DNA of 64,000 bases. It comes from Oryzobacter faecalis (lineage in GTDB: Bacteria; Actinomycetota; Actinomycetes; Actinomycetales; Dermatophilaceae). The notes under the pieces were generated by a model that was given only the letters and a program-made list of their open reading frames with translations, was not told where the DNA came from and searched no databases. The stretch's first letter is position 1, and each line of letters starts with the position of its first letter. The position numbers were made by a program, and so were the translations under genes. This document shows, one piece after another, positions 31,116 to 39,610 of the stretch. The stretch spans positions 1-64,000 of the forward strand of contig NZ_JBKOFW010000012.1 in assembly GCF_046764005.1 (NCBI RefSeq), read 5' to 3'.

Positions 31116-31862
31116 GTGCCCCGTCCCGTCCGCGTCGTCCTCGTCCACGGGTCCCAGCTCAGCGGGGTGCAGTGGACGCGGTACGCCGGGCTGCTCGGGC
31201 CCGACGTCGAGGTGGTCGTGCCGGACCTGCCCGCCCACGGGTCGCGGCGCGGCGAGGAGTTCACGTGGGAGGGCGCGCTCGCGGTCGTCGGCGAGGCGGT
31301 GGAGGGCGGCGACCCGTCGGTGCCCGTCGTTCTGGCCGGCCACAGCCTCGGCGGGTACCTCGCGATGGCGTGGGCCGCCGAGCACCCCACCCGCCTCGCG
31401 GGGCTGGCCCTGCTCGGCGCCACGGCCGTGCCCGCCGGGCCGGGGGCGGCCCTGTACCGCGGCATCGCCCGGCTCGAGGCGCGCCTCGGCGTCGACCGGG
31501 TGTCCCGGGCGCTCGACCGGCAGTTCGACGCCCTCCTGCCCCCCGAGCTCGCGGCCGTCGTCAAGGAGGCCGGGTACGGCTTCGACGGCATCCCCGCCGC
31601 GTGGCACGGGGTGATGACGCGCTGCCGGCCCTCGATGCTGGAGGCCGTCACGTGCCCGGTGCTCCTCGTCGCCGGGCAGCTGGACCAGCTGCGGGTCGAC
31701 GCGCGACGGTTCGAGCGGGCGGCCCGGTCGGCACGGTGGGTGCGGCGGGTCGTCGTCCGCCACGGCCTGCACGTCTTCCCGCTGACGCACCCGCACGAGA
31801 CGGCGGCCGCTCTCTGGGAGCTCGTCGCCGACGCCCGTGACCGGGACGACATCGACCAATAG
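31116..31862 (+). CDS. Alpha/beta hydrolase (248 aa)
   Basis: Canonical alpha/beta hydrolase: 'VVLVHGSQLSGVQWTRYAGLLGPDVEVVVPDLPAHG', nucleophile elbow 'LAGHSLGGYLAMAWA' (Ser77), acid region 'PVLLVAGQLDQLRV', and His in 'VRHGLHVFPLTHP'. Similar to non-haem haloperoxidase- or lactonase-like esterases; substrate unknown. The GTG start is fixed by the conserved first strand, and the overlapping ATG nearby is in another frame. Separate transcription unit from dusB, 71 bases downstream. Confidence 0.85.
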   Translation: MPRPVRVVLVHGSQLSGVQWTRYAGLLGPDVEVVVPDLPAHGSRRGEEFTWEGALAVVGEAVEGGDPSVPVVLAGHSLGGYLAMAWAAEHPTRLAGLALLGATAVPAGPGAALYRGIARLEARLGVDRVSRALDRQFDALLPPELAAVVKEAGYGFDGIPAAWHGVMTRCRPSMLEAVTCPVLLVAGQLDQLRVDARRFERAARSARWVRRVVVRHGLHVFPLTHPHETAAALWELVADARDRDDIDQ

Positions 31863-31933
31863 GGCGATCTCGACCCACGACGGGCCCTGTCGATTCGGCT
31901 GATGGCGCGGCCTCGGCGACACTGGATGACGCC

Positions 31934-33196
31934 ATGCCGACCTCCACCGCCCCCGCTGCCACCAGCACCGCCCCCGCTGCCATCAGCCCCGCGCCCGCGC
32001 CCGGCGCGACCCCGGTGCTGCCGCCGCTGCGCATCGGGCGCCACGTCATCGGGTCCCCGGTCGTCCTCGCGCCGATGGCCGGCATCACGAACCGGGCCTT
32101 CCGCCGCCTGTGCCGCGAGTACGGCTCGGCCGGGTTGGAGGCCGGGGGGGCGTCGGGCGCGACGAGCCTGTACGTCAACGAGATGGTCACCTCGCGAGCC
32201 CTCGTCGAGCGCACACCGGAGACGATGCGGCTCATCTCGCACGGCCCCGAGGAGCAGCCGCGGTCGGTGCAGCTGTACTCGGTCGACCCGGTGACGGCCG
32301 GGCTCGCCGCGCGGATGCTCGTCAGCGAGGACCGTGCCGACCACATCGACCTGAACTTCGGCTGCCCCGTCCCCAAGGTCACCCGCAAGGGCGGCGGGGC
32401 CGCGCTGCCGTGGAAGACCGAGCTGTTCCGCGGCATCGTCCGCGCCGTCGTCCGCGAGGCGACGCCGTACGACGTGCCGGTCACCGTGAAGATGCGCATC
32501 GGCATCGACGACGACCACGTCACCTACCTCGACGCCGGGCGGATCGCCGAGGCCGAGGGCGTGGCGGCGGTGGCGCTGCACGGCCGCACGGCCGCACAGG
32601 CCTACTCCGGCAGCGCCCGCTGGGACGCCATCGCGCGGCTCAAGGAGGCCGTGCGGACCGTCCCGGTGCTCGGCAACGGCGACATCTGGTCGGCCGAGGA
32701 CGCCCTGGAGATGGTGCGGCGCACCGGCTGTGACGGGGTCGTCGTCGGGCGGGGCTGCCTCGGGCGACCGTGGCTGTTCACCGACCTCGCGGCGGCCTTC
32801 GCCGGCTCGTCGGCGCGGGTGCGGCCCGACCTCGGCGAGGTCACCGCCACGCTGCGCCGCCACGCCGAGTACCTCGTCGACTTCTACGACGGCGACGAGC
32901 AGCGCGCCTGCCGCGACATCCGCAAGCACATCGCCTGGTACCTCAAGGGCTTCCCGGCGGGGTCGACCGTGCGCAACCGGCTCGCGCTCGTCGACAGCCT
33001 CGAGTCGATCGACGCCCTGATCGCGACGATGGACCTCTCGGCCCCGTGGCCCGGCGAGGCCGCCGAGGGGCAGCGCGGCCGGGCCGGCTCGCCCCGGGTC
33101 GTGGCCCTGCCGGAGAACTGGCTGCGCTCGCGTGACCTCGACGAGGCCCAGGCGGCCGTCGTGGCCCAGGCCGAGCTCAGCGTCTCCGGCGGCTGA
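31934..33196 (+). CDS. dusB: tRNA-dihydrouridine synthase (420 aa)
   Basis: FMN enzyme reducing uridines in tRNA to dihydrouridine with NADPH. 'VVLAPMAGITNRAFRRLCREYG', 'QLYSVDP', 'HIDLNFGCPVPKVTRKGGGAAL' (catalytic Cys144), 'VTVKMRIGIDDDH', 'AVALHGRTAAQAYSG' and 'VPVLGNGDIWSAEDA' are diagnostic. Two oddities: a ~30-aa Ala/Pro/Thr-rich N-terminal extension, and a ~14-residue Gly/Ala/Ser insertion at about 65-78 between REYG and LYVNEMV, where relatives usually read straight through. Followed by a hairpin terminator. Confidence 0.93.
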   Translation: MPTSTAPAATSTAPAAISPAPAPGATPVLPPLRIGRHVIGSPVVLAPMAGITNRAFRRLCREYGSAGLEAGGASGATSLYVNEMVTSRALVERTPETMRLISHGPEEQPRSVQLYSVDPVTAGLAARMLVSEDRADHIDLNFGCPVPKVTRKGGGAALPWKTELFRGIVRAVVREATPYDVPVTVKMRIGIDDDHVTYLDAGRIAEAEGVAAVALHGRTAAQAYSGSARWDAIARLKEAVRTVPVLGNGDIWSAEDALEMVRRTGCDGVVVGRGCLGRPWLFTDLAAAFAGSSARVRPDLGEVTATLRRHAEYLVDFYDGDEQRACRDIRKHIAWYLKGFPAGSTVRNRLALVDSLESIDALIATMDLSAPWPGEAAEGQRGRAGSPRVVALPENWLRSRDLDEAQAAVVAQAELSVSGG

Positions 33197-33207
33197 GCCT
33201 CACCGGG

Positions 33208-33250
33208 TCGAGGTGTTCGCCCGGGCTGGTGCGCGGGCCGAACACCTCGA
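33208..33250 (+). terminator. Hairpin terminator after dusB
   Basis: TCGAGGTGTTCG (33208-33219) pairs with CGAACACCTCGA (33239-33250); the loop contains a further CCCG/CGGG pairing. It lies 11 bases after the dusB stop. Confidence 0.65.
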
Positions 33251-33275
33251 ACCGCGAGCTGTCGGGGGGCGCCGC

Positions 33276-33281
33276 TAGGGT
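33276..33281 (+). promoter_or_regulatory. -10 hexamer TAGGGT for ydeI-dgt unit
   Basis: TAGGGT, then 7 nt, then ATG at 33289; predicted leaderless start of the YdeI-like/dgt transcript. Confidence 0.5.
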
Positions 33282-33288
33282 CGGGGCC

Positions 33289-33981
33289 ATGGCGGCAGGT
33301 GGGTCGAGGCGTTCGAGGGAGCCGATCGGCACCCCCGGGGGCACACCCGAGAAGCCGGCCCTGTTCTTCGAGGACGCCGCCGAGTTCGGGCGCTGGCTCG
33401 CCGCGCACCACGACACCGAGGCCGAGCTGTGGATGGGGCTCTACCGCAAGGGCCACCCGAGGGCCGGCCTCACGTGGGAGGAGGCCGTGCGCGAGGCGCT
33501 GTGCTGGGGCTGGATCGACTCCAAGGCCCAGGGCATCGACGAGCACACCCGCCGCCAGCGGTGGACGCCGCGCAAGGCCACGAGCACCTGGTCGACGGTG
33601 AACATCAGGGCCGTCGCCGAGCTCACCGCGCAGGGCCGGATGCAGCCCAGCGGCCTCGCCGCGTTCGAGCGGCGCCGCGCCGACCGCAGCGGCGTCTACG
33701 CCTACGAGAACGGCGAGCTCCAGCTCGAGCCGCGCTACGCCGAGGCCCTCGCCGCGAACCCCGCGGCCGCCGCGTTCTGGGCCGCGGCCACGAACGGCTA
33801 CCGCAAGCTCGCCACGAGCTGGGTGATGACGGCCAGGCAGGAGAAGACGCGCGACGGGCGCGCCTCGACCCTCGTCGACGACTGCGCCGCCGGCGTGATC
33901 ATCAAGAGCCAGCGCTACGGCACCGAGCCGTCGTGGGTGGCCCGCGCGGCCGCGGCGGCGCAGGCGGCGCGCGCCACGTGA
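33289..33981 (+). CDS. YdeI/OmpD-associated family protein (230 aa)
   Basis: Conserved 'FFEDAAEFGRWLAAHHDTEAELWMGLYRKG', 'LTWEEAVREALCWGWIDSKAQGIDEHTRRQRWTPRKATSTWSTVN', and a C-terminal 'FWAAATNGYRKLATSWVMTARQEKTRDGRASTLVDDCA' mark the YdeI/OmpD-associated family, also called bacteriocin-protection proteins. Molecular function is unclear. GTGA overlap with dgt puts it in the same operon, though a functional link to dGTP hydrolysis is not known. Confidence 0.85.
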   Translation: MAAGGSRRSREPIGTPGGTPEKPALFFEDAAEFGRWLAAHHDTEAELWMGLYRKGHPRAGLTWEEAVREALCWGWIDSKAQGIDEHTRRQRWTPRKATSTWSTVNIRAVAELTAQGRMQPSGLAAFERRRADRSGVYAYENGELQLEPRYAEALAANPAAAAFWAAATNGYRKLATSWVMTARQEKTRDGRASTLVDDCAAGVIIKSQRYGTEPSWVARAAAAAQAARAT

Positions 33982-35243
33982 CCTCCACCGACCGGGACCG
34001 CGAGACCTACACCGCCGTCGACCGCGAGCGGTGGGTGCGCGAGGACCCCGCCCTCAAGCGCTCCGACCGCGACGACTTCGCCCGCGACCGCGCCCGCCTC
34101 CTGCACTCCGCCGCCCTGCGCCGCCTCTCCGCCAAGACCCAGGTCGTCCAGCCCGGCAGCGACGACTTCGTCCGTAACCGCCTGACGCACTCCCTCGAGG
34201 TCGCCCAGATCGGTCGCGAGCTCGGGGCGGCCCTCGGGTGCAGCGCCGACGTCGTCGACACCGCGTGCCTGGCCCACGACCTCGGCCACCCGCCGTTCGG
34301 CCACAACGGCGAGTCGGCCCTGGACTCCCTCGCCGCGGGCACCGGCGGGTTCGAGGGGAACGCCCAGACCCTGCGCGTCCTCACCCGGCTCGAGGCCAAG
34401 CGCACCCACGACGACGGCCGCCCCGCCGGCCTCAACCTCACCCGCGCCAGTCTCGACGCGGCCACCAAGTACCCGTGGCAGCGCGGCCGCGCGCCCCACC
34501 CCACGATGAAGTTCGGCGTCTACGCCGACGACCTCCCCGTCTTCGAGTGGTTCCGCGCGGGCGCCCCCGAGGCCGGTCGCAGCGTCGAGGCCGAGGTCAT
34601 GGACTGGGCCGACGACGTCGCCTACTCGGTCCACGACGTCGAGGACGCCATCGCCTCCGGCTGGCTGGACCCCCGCGCCCTGCGCGACCGCACCGACGCC
34701 GAGGCCGTCCTCGCCGTCGCCGGCGAGGTGTACGAGCCGGGACTGACCACCGACGAGCTCGGCGCCGCCCTCGACCGCGTGCTCGCCAGCGGTGCCGTGC
34801 CCGGGGCGCACGACGGCTCCCGCGCGGCCCTCGCCGGGCTCAAGGACATGACGAGCCGCCTCATCGGCCGGTTCGTCGTCGCCGTCGAGGGAGCCACCCG
34901 CGAGCGGCACGGACCGGGCCCGCTCACCCGCCACGAGGGCGACCTCGTCGTGCCCCGGGAGAGCCGCGCCGAGTGCGCCGTCCTCAAGGCGGTCGCCGCC
35001 CACTACGTCATGTACGCGGCCGAGCGGGTCCAGATCTACGAGAGCCAGCGGGAGGTCGTCGCCGAGCTCGTCGCCGCCTACGAGGCCGACCCGAGCCGCC
35101 TCGACCCCGACCTGCGGGCCGACCACGAGGCCGCCGGCTCCGAGGCGCAGGCGCTGCGCGTCCTCGTCGACCAGGTCGCCTCCCTGACCGACCTGCGGGC
35201 GCTCACCCTCCACCGCCGGTGGTGCCGCCCCGCGACGACCTAG
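33978..35243 (+). CDS. dgt: Deoxyguanosinetriphosphate triphosphohydrolase-like protein (421 aa)
   Basis: HD-domain dNTP triphosphohydrolase that hydrolyses dNTPs to nucleoside plus triphosphate. Metal ligands lie in 'RNRLTHSLEVAQIGREL' (His71), 'CLAHDLGHPPFGHNGE' (His100-Asp101) and 'EAEVMDWADDVAYSVHDVEDA'. Length is normal for the actinobacterial type. It sits 12 bases before dnaG, the conserved dgt-dnaG order of actinobacteria, linking nucleotide-pool control to replication. Confidence 0.93.
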   Translation: MTSTDRDRETYTAVDRERWVREDPALKRSDRDDFARDRARLLHSAALRRLSAKTQVVQPGSDDFVRNRLTHSLEVAQIGRELGAALGCSADVVDTACLAHDLGHPPFGHNGESALDSLAAGTGGFEGNAQTLRVLTRLEAKRTHDDGRPAGLNLTRASLDAATKYPWQRGRAPHPTMKFGVYADDLPVFEWFRAGAPEAGRSVEAEVMDWADDVAYSVHDVEDAIASGWLDPRALRDRTDAEAVLAVAGEVYEPGLTTDELGAALDRVLASGAVPGAHDGSRAALAGLKDMTSRLIGRFVVAVEGATRERHGPGPLTRHEGDLVVPRESRAECAVLKAVAAHYVMYAAERVQIYESQREVVAELVAAYEADPSRLDPDLRADHEAAGSEAQALRVLVDQVASLTDLRALTLHRRWCRPATT

Positions 35244-35255
35244 ACTCGCGGCATC

Positions 35256-37193
35256 ATGGCGGGACGGATCAGGGCCGAGGACATCACGTCGGTCAAGGAG
35301 CGCACCTCGATCGAGGACGTCGTCCGCGACCACGTGACGCTGCGCCCCGCCGGGGTCGGCTCGCTCAAGGGCCTGTGCCCGTTCCACGACGAGAAGACGC
35401 CGAGCTTCACCGTGCGCCCGGCGGTCGGCAGCTACCACTGCTTCGGCTGCGGCGAGGGCGGCGACGTCATCAGCTTCGTGCAGAAGGTCGAGCACCTCAC
35501 CTTCAGCGAGTCCGTCGAGCGGCTCGCGGCCAAGCTGGGGATGGAGCTGCGCTACGAGGAGGGCGGCGGGCCGCGCGACGGCGGTGCCAGCCTCGGGAAG
35601 CGGTCGCGACTCGTCGAGGCGCACCGGGTCGCCGAGGAGTTCTATGCCGCGGTGCTGCTCGACACCGGCAACCCCGAGGCGAGGCCGGGGCGCGACTTCC
35701 TCCGTGAGCGCGGCTTCGACGGGTCCGCCGCGGAGCGGTTCGGCGTCGGCTTCGCCCCCCGCAGCGGCGAGGCGCTGACCCGCCACCTGCGCGAGCGCGG
35801 CTTCACCGAGGACGAGATGGTCACCGGTGGCCTCAGCGGGCGGGGGAGCCGCGGCCTGTACGACCGCTTCCGCGGCCGGCTCGTCTGGCCGATCCGCGAC
35901 ACGACGGGCGACACGGTCGGGTTCGGGGCGCGCCGCATCCTCGACGACGACCGCATCGCCGCCAAGTACCTCAACACGTCCGAGACGCCGATCTACAAGA
36001 AGAGCCAGGTGCTCTACGGGCTCGACGCCGCGAAGAAGGCCATCGCCACCGACCGCCGGGCAGTCGTCGTCGAGGGCTACACCGACGTCATGGCGGCCCA
36101 CCTCGCCGGTGTCCAGGGCGCGGTCGCCACCTGCGGCACCGCCTTCGGCGTCGACCACATCAAGATCCTGCGCCGGATCATGCGCGACGAGGCCGACCAG
36201 GTGCCCGCCAAGGTCGTCTTCACCTTCGACGGCGACAAGGCGGGGCAGGCCGCCGCGATGAAGGCCTTCGGCGAGGACCAGCGCTGGGTCGCCCAGTCCT
36301 TCGTCGCCGTGGCGCCCGACGGCATGGACCCGTGCGAGCTCCGCATCGCCAAGGGTGACGCCGCGGTGGTGGCCCTCGTCGAGGGCGCCGTCCCGATGTT
36401 CGAGTTCGCCGTCCGCACGACGATCGCCCGCTTCGACCTCGACACCGCCGAGGGCCGCGTCCAGGCCATGAAGGCTGTCGCCCCCATCATCGGGTCGATC
36501 CGCGACCAGAGCCTGCGTCCCGAGTACACCCGCACCGTCTCGGGCTGGCTCGGCCTCGAGGTCGAGCAGGTGGCCACGGAGGTCAAGCGGGCCGGGCGGA
36601 TCCGGACCGAACCGGCAGCCGACGGCGCCCACCAGCGCCACCCGGCGAGCACCGACGACGTCCCCGAGCCCGGGCCCGAGGCCGCGATGCCGGCCCCGGA
36701 CCTGCGCGACCCCGTGGTCTTCGCCGAGCGCCAGCTGCTCCAGGCGCTCGTGCAGTACCCCGCGCAGTTCGACGACGCCACGGTCGCGGCCCTCGAGCCC
36801 GAGGCGTTCACCGCACCCGCCCACCGGGCCGTCCTCGACGGCATCGCCATCGCCGCCCCCACCGCCCGCGCGGGGTCGACGGCGGCGTGGGTGGCGGCGG
36901 TGGCGCAGGCCGCCCCCCTCGCGGTCCGCGGTCTCGTCTCCGAGCTGTCGGTGGCGCCGCTGCCCACGAAGTACGACCCCTCCACCGGGCTCCCGCCGCG
37001 GCGCTACCTCGAGGCCCTCGTCGCCGACGTCCTCGACCGGCTCCTGGGCCGGCGCATCGCCGACGCCATGGCCGCGGTGCGGCGTGTCCAGAACGACCCG
37101 GACGCCGACCCCGCCGACCTGCTCGGCCGCACGAAGGCGCTGCACGCCCTCGAGCTCGAGCGGGTCCGGCTGCGTGAGAGGGTCTCGTCATGA
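35256..37193 (+). CDS. dnaG: DNA primase (645 aa)
   Basis: Synthesises RNA primers at the replication fork. N-terminal CHC2 zinc finger ('LCPFHDEKTPSF', 'YHCFGCGEGGD': C41, H44, C62, C65), the RNA polymerase core 'RFRGRLVWPIRDTTGDTVGFGAR', TOPRIM metal sites 'VVVEGYTDVMAAH' (~269-281) and 'FTFDGDKAGQAA' (~323-334), then a C-terminal helicase-binding domain. ATG at 35256. Its TGA overlaps the start of the next gene (ATGA). Confidence 0.96.
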   Translation: MAGRIRAEDITSVKERTSIEDVVRDHVTLRPAGVGSLKGLCPFHDEKTPSFTVRPAVGSYHCFGCGEGGDVISFVQKVEHLTFSESVERLAAKLGMELRYEEGGGPRDGGASLGKRSRLVEAHRVAEEFYAAVLLDTGNPEARPGRDFLRERGFDGSAAERFGVGFAPRSGEALTRHLRERGFTEDEMVTGGLSGRGSRGLYDRFRGRLVWPIRDTTGDTVGFGARRILDDDRIAAKYLNTSETPIYKKSQVLYGLDAAKKAIATDRRAVVVEGYTDVMAAHLAGVQGAVATCGTAFGVDHIKILRRIMRDEADQVPAKVVFTFDGDKAGQAAAMKAFGEDQRWVAQSFVAVAPDGMDPCELRIAKGDAAVVALVEGAVPMFEFAVRTTIARFDLDTAEGRVQAMKAVAPIIGSIRDQSLRPEYTRTVSGWLGLEVEQVATEVKRAGRIRTEPAADGAHQRHPASTDDVPEPGPEAAMPAPDLRDPVVFAERQLLQALVQYPAQFDDATVAALEPEAFTAPAHRAVLDGIAIAAPTARAGSTAAWVAAVAQAAPLAVRGLVSELSVAPLPTKYDPSTGLPPRRYLEALVADVLDRLLGRRIADAMAAVRRVQNDPDADPADLLGRTKALHALELERVRLRERVSS

Positions 37194-37723
37194 GGCTCGA
37201 GTGGACCGGTCTGCGGCGCCCACCGGTGCCCGAGGACGTCGCGGCGGCCATCGCGCCCGAGGGCGGGGAGAAGCTCCTCGCGTGGGCGGGCGAGGAGTCT
37301 ACCGGCGGCACGGTCGTCGCCGGCCGGCACCGCCTGCACGCCGTCGCCCCCGGGCCGGACGGCCACGTCCTCGCCCTGTCCCGGCCGTGGCACCTCGTCG
37401 ACTCCGGCACCTGGGACGGCGACACGAGCACCCTCACCGTCACGTGGGTCGACGGCGAGCGCCCGGCCCGCTTCGTCCTCCCCGAGCCGGGGACGCTCCC
37501 CGAGACGCTCCGCGAGCGGGTCCAGGCCTCCGTCGTGTACGCCGAGGCCGTCGAGCTGGGTGGCCGCCGGACCGCCAGGGTCGTCGTCCGCAAGGACCTC
37601 GCCACCGGCCGGCTGCTCAGCCAGGCGATCCTCCCCAAGGGTGTCCGGAGCAGCGACGAGGGCGTCGCCGAGCGGGTCCGCGCGGGCCTGGCGCGGGTCC
37701 GCGAGCAGGTCGGACTCGCCTGA
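37190..37723 (+). CDS. Conserved hypothetical protein coupled to dnaG (177 aa)
   Basis: No recognised domain. Soluble, beta-rich in appearance: 'EKLLAWAGEESTGGTVVAGRHRLHAV', 'VLALSRPWHLVDSGTWDGDTSTLTVTWVDGERPARFVLPEPGTLPETLRERVQASVVYAEAVEL', 'GRRTARVVVRKDLATGRLLSQAILPKGV'. The look of a short repeated-strand propeller or PH-like fold is only an impression. Proteins of this kind commonly follow dnaG in actinobacteria. Translationally coupled to dnaG; role unknown. Confidence 0.75.
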   Translation: MRLEWTGLRRPPVPEDVAAAIAPEGGEKLLAWAGEESTGGTVVAGRHRLHAVAPGPDGHVLALSRPWHLVDSGTWDGDTSTLTVTWVDGERPARFVLPEPGTLPETLRERVQASVVYAEAVELGGRRTARVVVRKDLATGRLLSQAILPKGVRSSDEGVAERVRAGLARVREQVGLA

Positions 37724-37777
37724 GCCGAGGGCGCTTCCGCACCCTCCGGGACCGGTTTCGTTCGCGGGTCACACCTT

Positions 37778-37786
37778 TGCTATCGT
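37778..37786 (+). promoter_or_regulatory. Extended -10 promoter (TGC TATCGT) of tRNA-Asn
   Basis: TGC followed by TATCGT (37781-37786) lies 36 bases before the tRNA 5' end. No clear -35 is seen. Confidence 0.45.
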
Positions 37787-37822
37787 TGCCGGGCGCTGCT
37801 GGGGCGATCCCCCGGTGGCCTT

Positions 37823-37895
37823 TCCCCTGTAGCTCAATTGGCAGAGCAGCCGGCTGTTAACCGGCAGGTTGTTGGTTCGAGTCCAACCGGGGGAG
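37823..37895 (+). tRNA. tRNA-Asn(GTT)
   Basis: A 73-nt cloverleaf: acceptor TCCCCTG/CGGGGGA with discriminator G, D-arm AGCTCAATTGGCAGAGC, anticodon stem-loop GCCGGCTGTTAACCGGC with GTT at 37856-37858, and T-arm TTGGTTCGAGTCCAA. CCA is not encoded directly after the discriminator (CACCA follows). Confidence 0.95.
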
Positions 37896-37900
37896 CACCA

Positions 37901-37941
37901 CGACGAAGGGCCCCGACCAGCACGGTCGGGGCCCTTCGTCG
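37901..37941. terminator. Hairpin between tRNA-Asn and gluD
   Basis: CGACGAAGGGCCCCGACC (37901-37918) pairs perfectly with 37924-37941 around a 5-nt loop. It is placed to stop both the tRNA transcript and the oncoming glu operon. Confidence 0.8.
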
Positions 37942-37956
37942 TCGCGTCGTGCGGCG

Positions 37957-38853
37957 CTACCTCGGCGGTTCCGCGGGAACCTGCGCGGCCGTTCCCGGCG
38001 CGGCGGGCATCGCGGCAGCGTGGGCTGCGCCACCGGCGGCGCGCCCGCGCCGGTTGATCCGCCGCTCGACCCGGCCCGCCAGCACGGTGAGGCCGTAGTT
38101 GAGGAGGATGAACAGCACCGCCGCGAGGACGTAGGCCGGGATGACGGCGCCGTACGCGGTGCCGAGGTCGCGGGCCTGCTGGAGCAGCTCGGGGTAGGTG
38201 ATCGCCGTGCCCAGCGCGCTGTCCTTGAGGATGACGACGAGCTGGCCGACGAGCGCGGGGAGCATCGCGGTGAGGGCCTGCGGCAGCTGGATCGAGCGCA
38301 GCGTCTGCGACGGGGTGAGCCCCACCGAGAGCCCGGCCTCGCCCTGCCCCTTCGGGAGCTGGTGGACGCCCGAGCGGACGAGCTCGGCGATGACCGAGCC
38401 GTTGTAGAGCGTGAGGCCCGTGACGACGGCGTAGAAGCTGTTGAAGTCGACGCCGAAGACGTTGTTGCGGGTGTACAGCGCGAACGCGAAGTACATCATC
38501 AGCAGCACCGGCACGGCCCGGAAGAACTCGACGACGGCCCCGCTCACCCACCGCACCGGGGCGATGTGCGACAGCCGCCCGAGCCCGAAGACGAGCCCGA
38601 AGGCCAGCGCGAGGACGATGGAGACCACCGCCGCCTGGAGGGTCTTGAGCAGCCCCGGGACCACGTAGGCGGTCCACACGTCGGCCTGGAGCAGCTGGCC
38701 CCACATCGACCCGCTGAGCTGACCGGCGCGGCCGAGCCGCCACAGGACGAGGGCGATGGTGCCGGCGATGAGGAGCAGGCCGATGCCGGTGAGCACCCGG
38801 TGGCGGGCTCGGGCCCTGGGGCCGGGGGCGTCGAAGAGGATCGAGGTGCTCAT
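37957..38853 (-). CDS. gluD: Glutamate-type amino-acid ABC permease GluD (298 aa)
   Basis: Membrane subunit of a polar-amino-acid importer of the HisM/GlnP type. About five helices; 'GLLKTLQAAVVSIVLALAFGLVFGL', 'VVEFFRAVPVLLMMYFAF' and the EAA loop 'EAGLSVGLTPSQTLRSIQLPQALTAMLPALVGQLVVILKDSAL'. An Ala/Pro-rich ~30-aa tail follows the last helix. Last gene of gluA-gluB-gluC-gluD, in the order of the Corynebacterium glutamate system; its ATG overlaps the gluC stop. Confidence 0.88.
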   Translation of the reverse strand: MSTSILFDAPGPRARARHRVLTGIGLLLIAGTIALVLWRLGRAGQLSGSMWGQLLQADVWTAYVVPGLLKTLQAAVVSIVLALAFGLVFGLGRLSHIAPVRWVSGAVVEFFRAVPVLLMMYFAFALYTRNNVFGVDFNSFYAVVTGLTLYNGSVIAELVRSGVHQLPKGQGEAGLSVGLTPSQTLRSIQLPQALTAMLPALVGQLVVILKDSALGTAITYPELLQQARDLGTAYGAVIPAYVLAAVLFILLNYGLTVLAGRVERRINRRGRAAGGAAHAAAMPAAPGTAAQVPAEPPR

Positions 38854-39527
38854 CGCTTCACCGCCAGGCGCCGCGACATCGACGTGAACAGGATGCCGAC
38901 CGGGAGGGTGAGGACGACGAACCCGATGGCGAACACGAGGAAGACCCCGACCCCTGCGGTCTCGTTCTCGATGATGACCTTCATGAGGTTCGAGGCCTCG
39001 GCGACGCCGATGACCGACGCGACGGTCGTGTTCTTCGTCAGCGCGATGAGCACGGAGCCGAGCGGGGCGATGGCGCCGCGGAAGGCCTGGGGGAGGATCA
39101 CCTCGCGCAGCGACTGCCCGAACGTCAGCCCGATCGCCCGGGCCGCCTCGGCCTGACCGGCCGGGACGGTGTTGACGCCGGACCGCAGCGCCTCGCAGAC
39201 GAACGCCGCGTGGTACACCGCCAGCCCGGCGATCGCCCAGCGGATGCCGTTGTCGACGATGAAGGTCGACGACGAGGACGACGCCAGGTTGATCTGGATG
39301 ATGTAGAAGAGGCCGAGGATGCAGAAGAACAGGATGAGCGTCAGCGGCGTGTTCCGAACGACGTTGACGTAGAACGCCCCCATCGAGCGCAGCACCCCCA
39401 CCGGTGACACGCGCATCACCGCGACGACGGTACCGATGACGAGCGAGCCGATCGCGGCGAAGAACGTCAGGTAGACCGTCATCCGGAACGCGGCGAGGAT
39501 GTCGTAGTTCGCCAGGATGTCACCCAT
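38850..39527 (-). CDS. gluC: Glutamate-type amino-acid ABC permease GluC (225 aa)
   Basis: Second membrane subunit: 'TVYLTFFAAIGSLVIGTVVAVMRVS', 'VVRNTPLTLILFF' and EAA loop 'EAARAIGLTFGQSLREVILPQAFRGAIAPLGSVLIALTKNTT'. Three to five helices, usual length. A 13-bp hairpin separates it from gluB upstream, which probably lowers expression of the permeases relative to the binding protein. Confidence 0.9.
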   Translation of the reverse strand: MGDILANYDILAAFRMTVYLTFFAAIGSLVIGTVVAVMRVSPVGVLRSMGAFYVNVVRNTPLTLILFFCILGLFYIIQINLASSSSSTFIVDNGIRWAIAGLAVYHAAFVCEALRSGVNTVPAGQAEAARAIGLTFGQSLREVILPQAFRGAIAPLGSVLIALTKNTTVASVIGVAEASNLMKVIIENETAGVGVFLVFAIGFVVLTLPVGILFTSMSRRLAVKR

Positions 39528-39558
39528 TCAGGGGCCTTCCGGTCGAGGTGGCCGCGGG

Positions 39559-39594
39559 GGTGCGCCGCCCATCCCGGGGGGTGGGCGGCGCACC
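39559..39594 (-). terminator. Intercistronic hairpin between gluB and gluC
   Basis: GGTGCGCCGCCCA (39559-39571) and TGGGCGGCGCACC (39582-39594) form a perfect 13-bp stem with a 10-nt loop. Probably a partial terminator or 3' stabiliser of the gluAB message. Confidence 0.65.
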
Positions 39595-39610
39595 ACGACG
39601 CGGCTGGACG

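Noticed and set aside
33915..37145. 1076-codon minus-strand open frame opposite dgt and dnaG
   Set aside because: Antisense shadow of two well-recognised genes.
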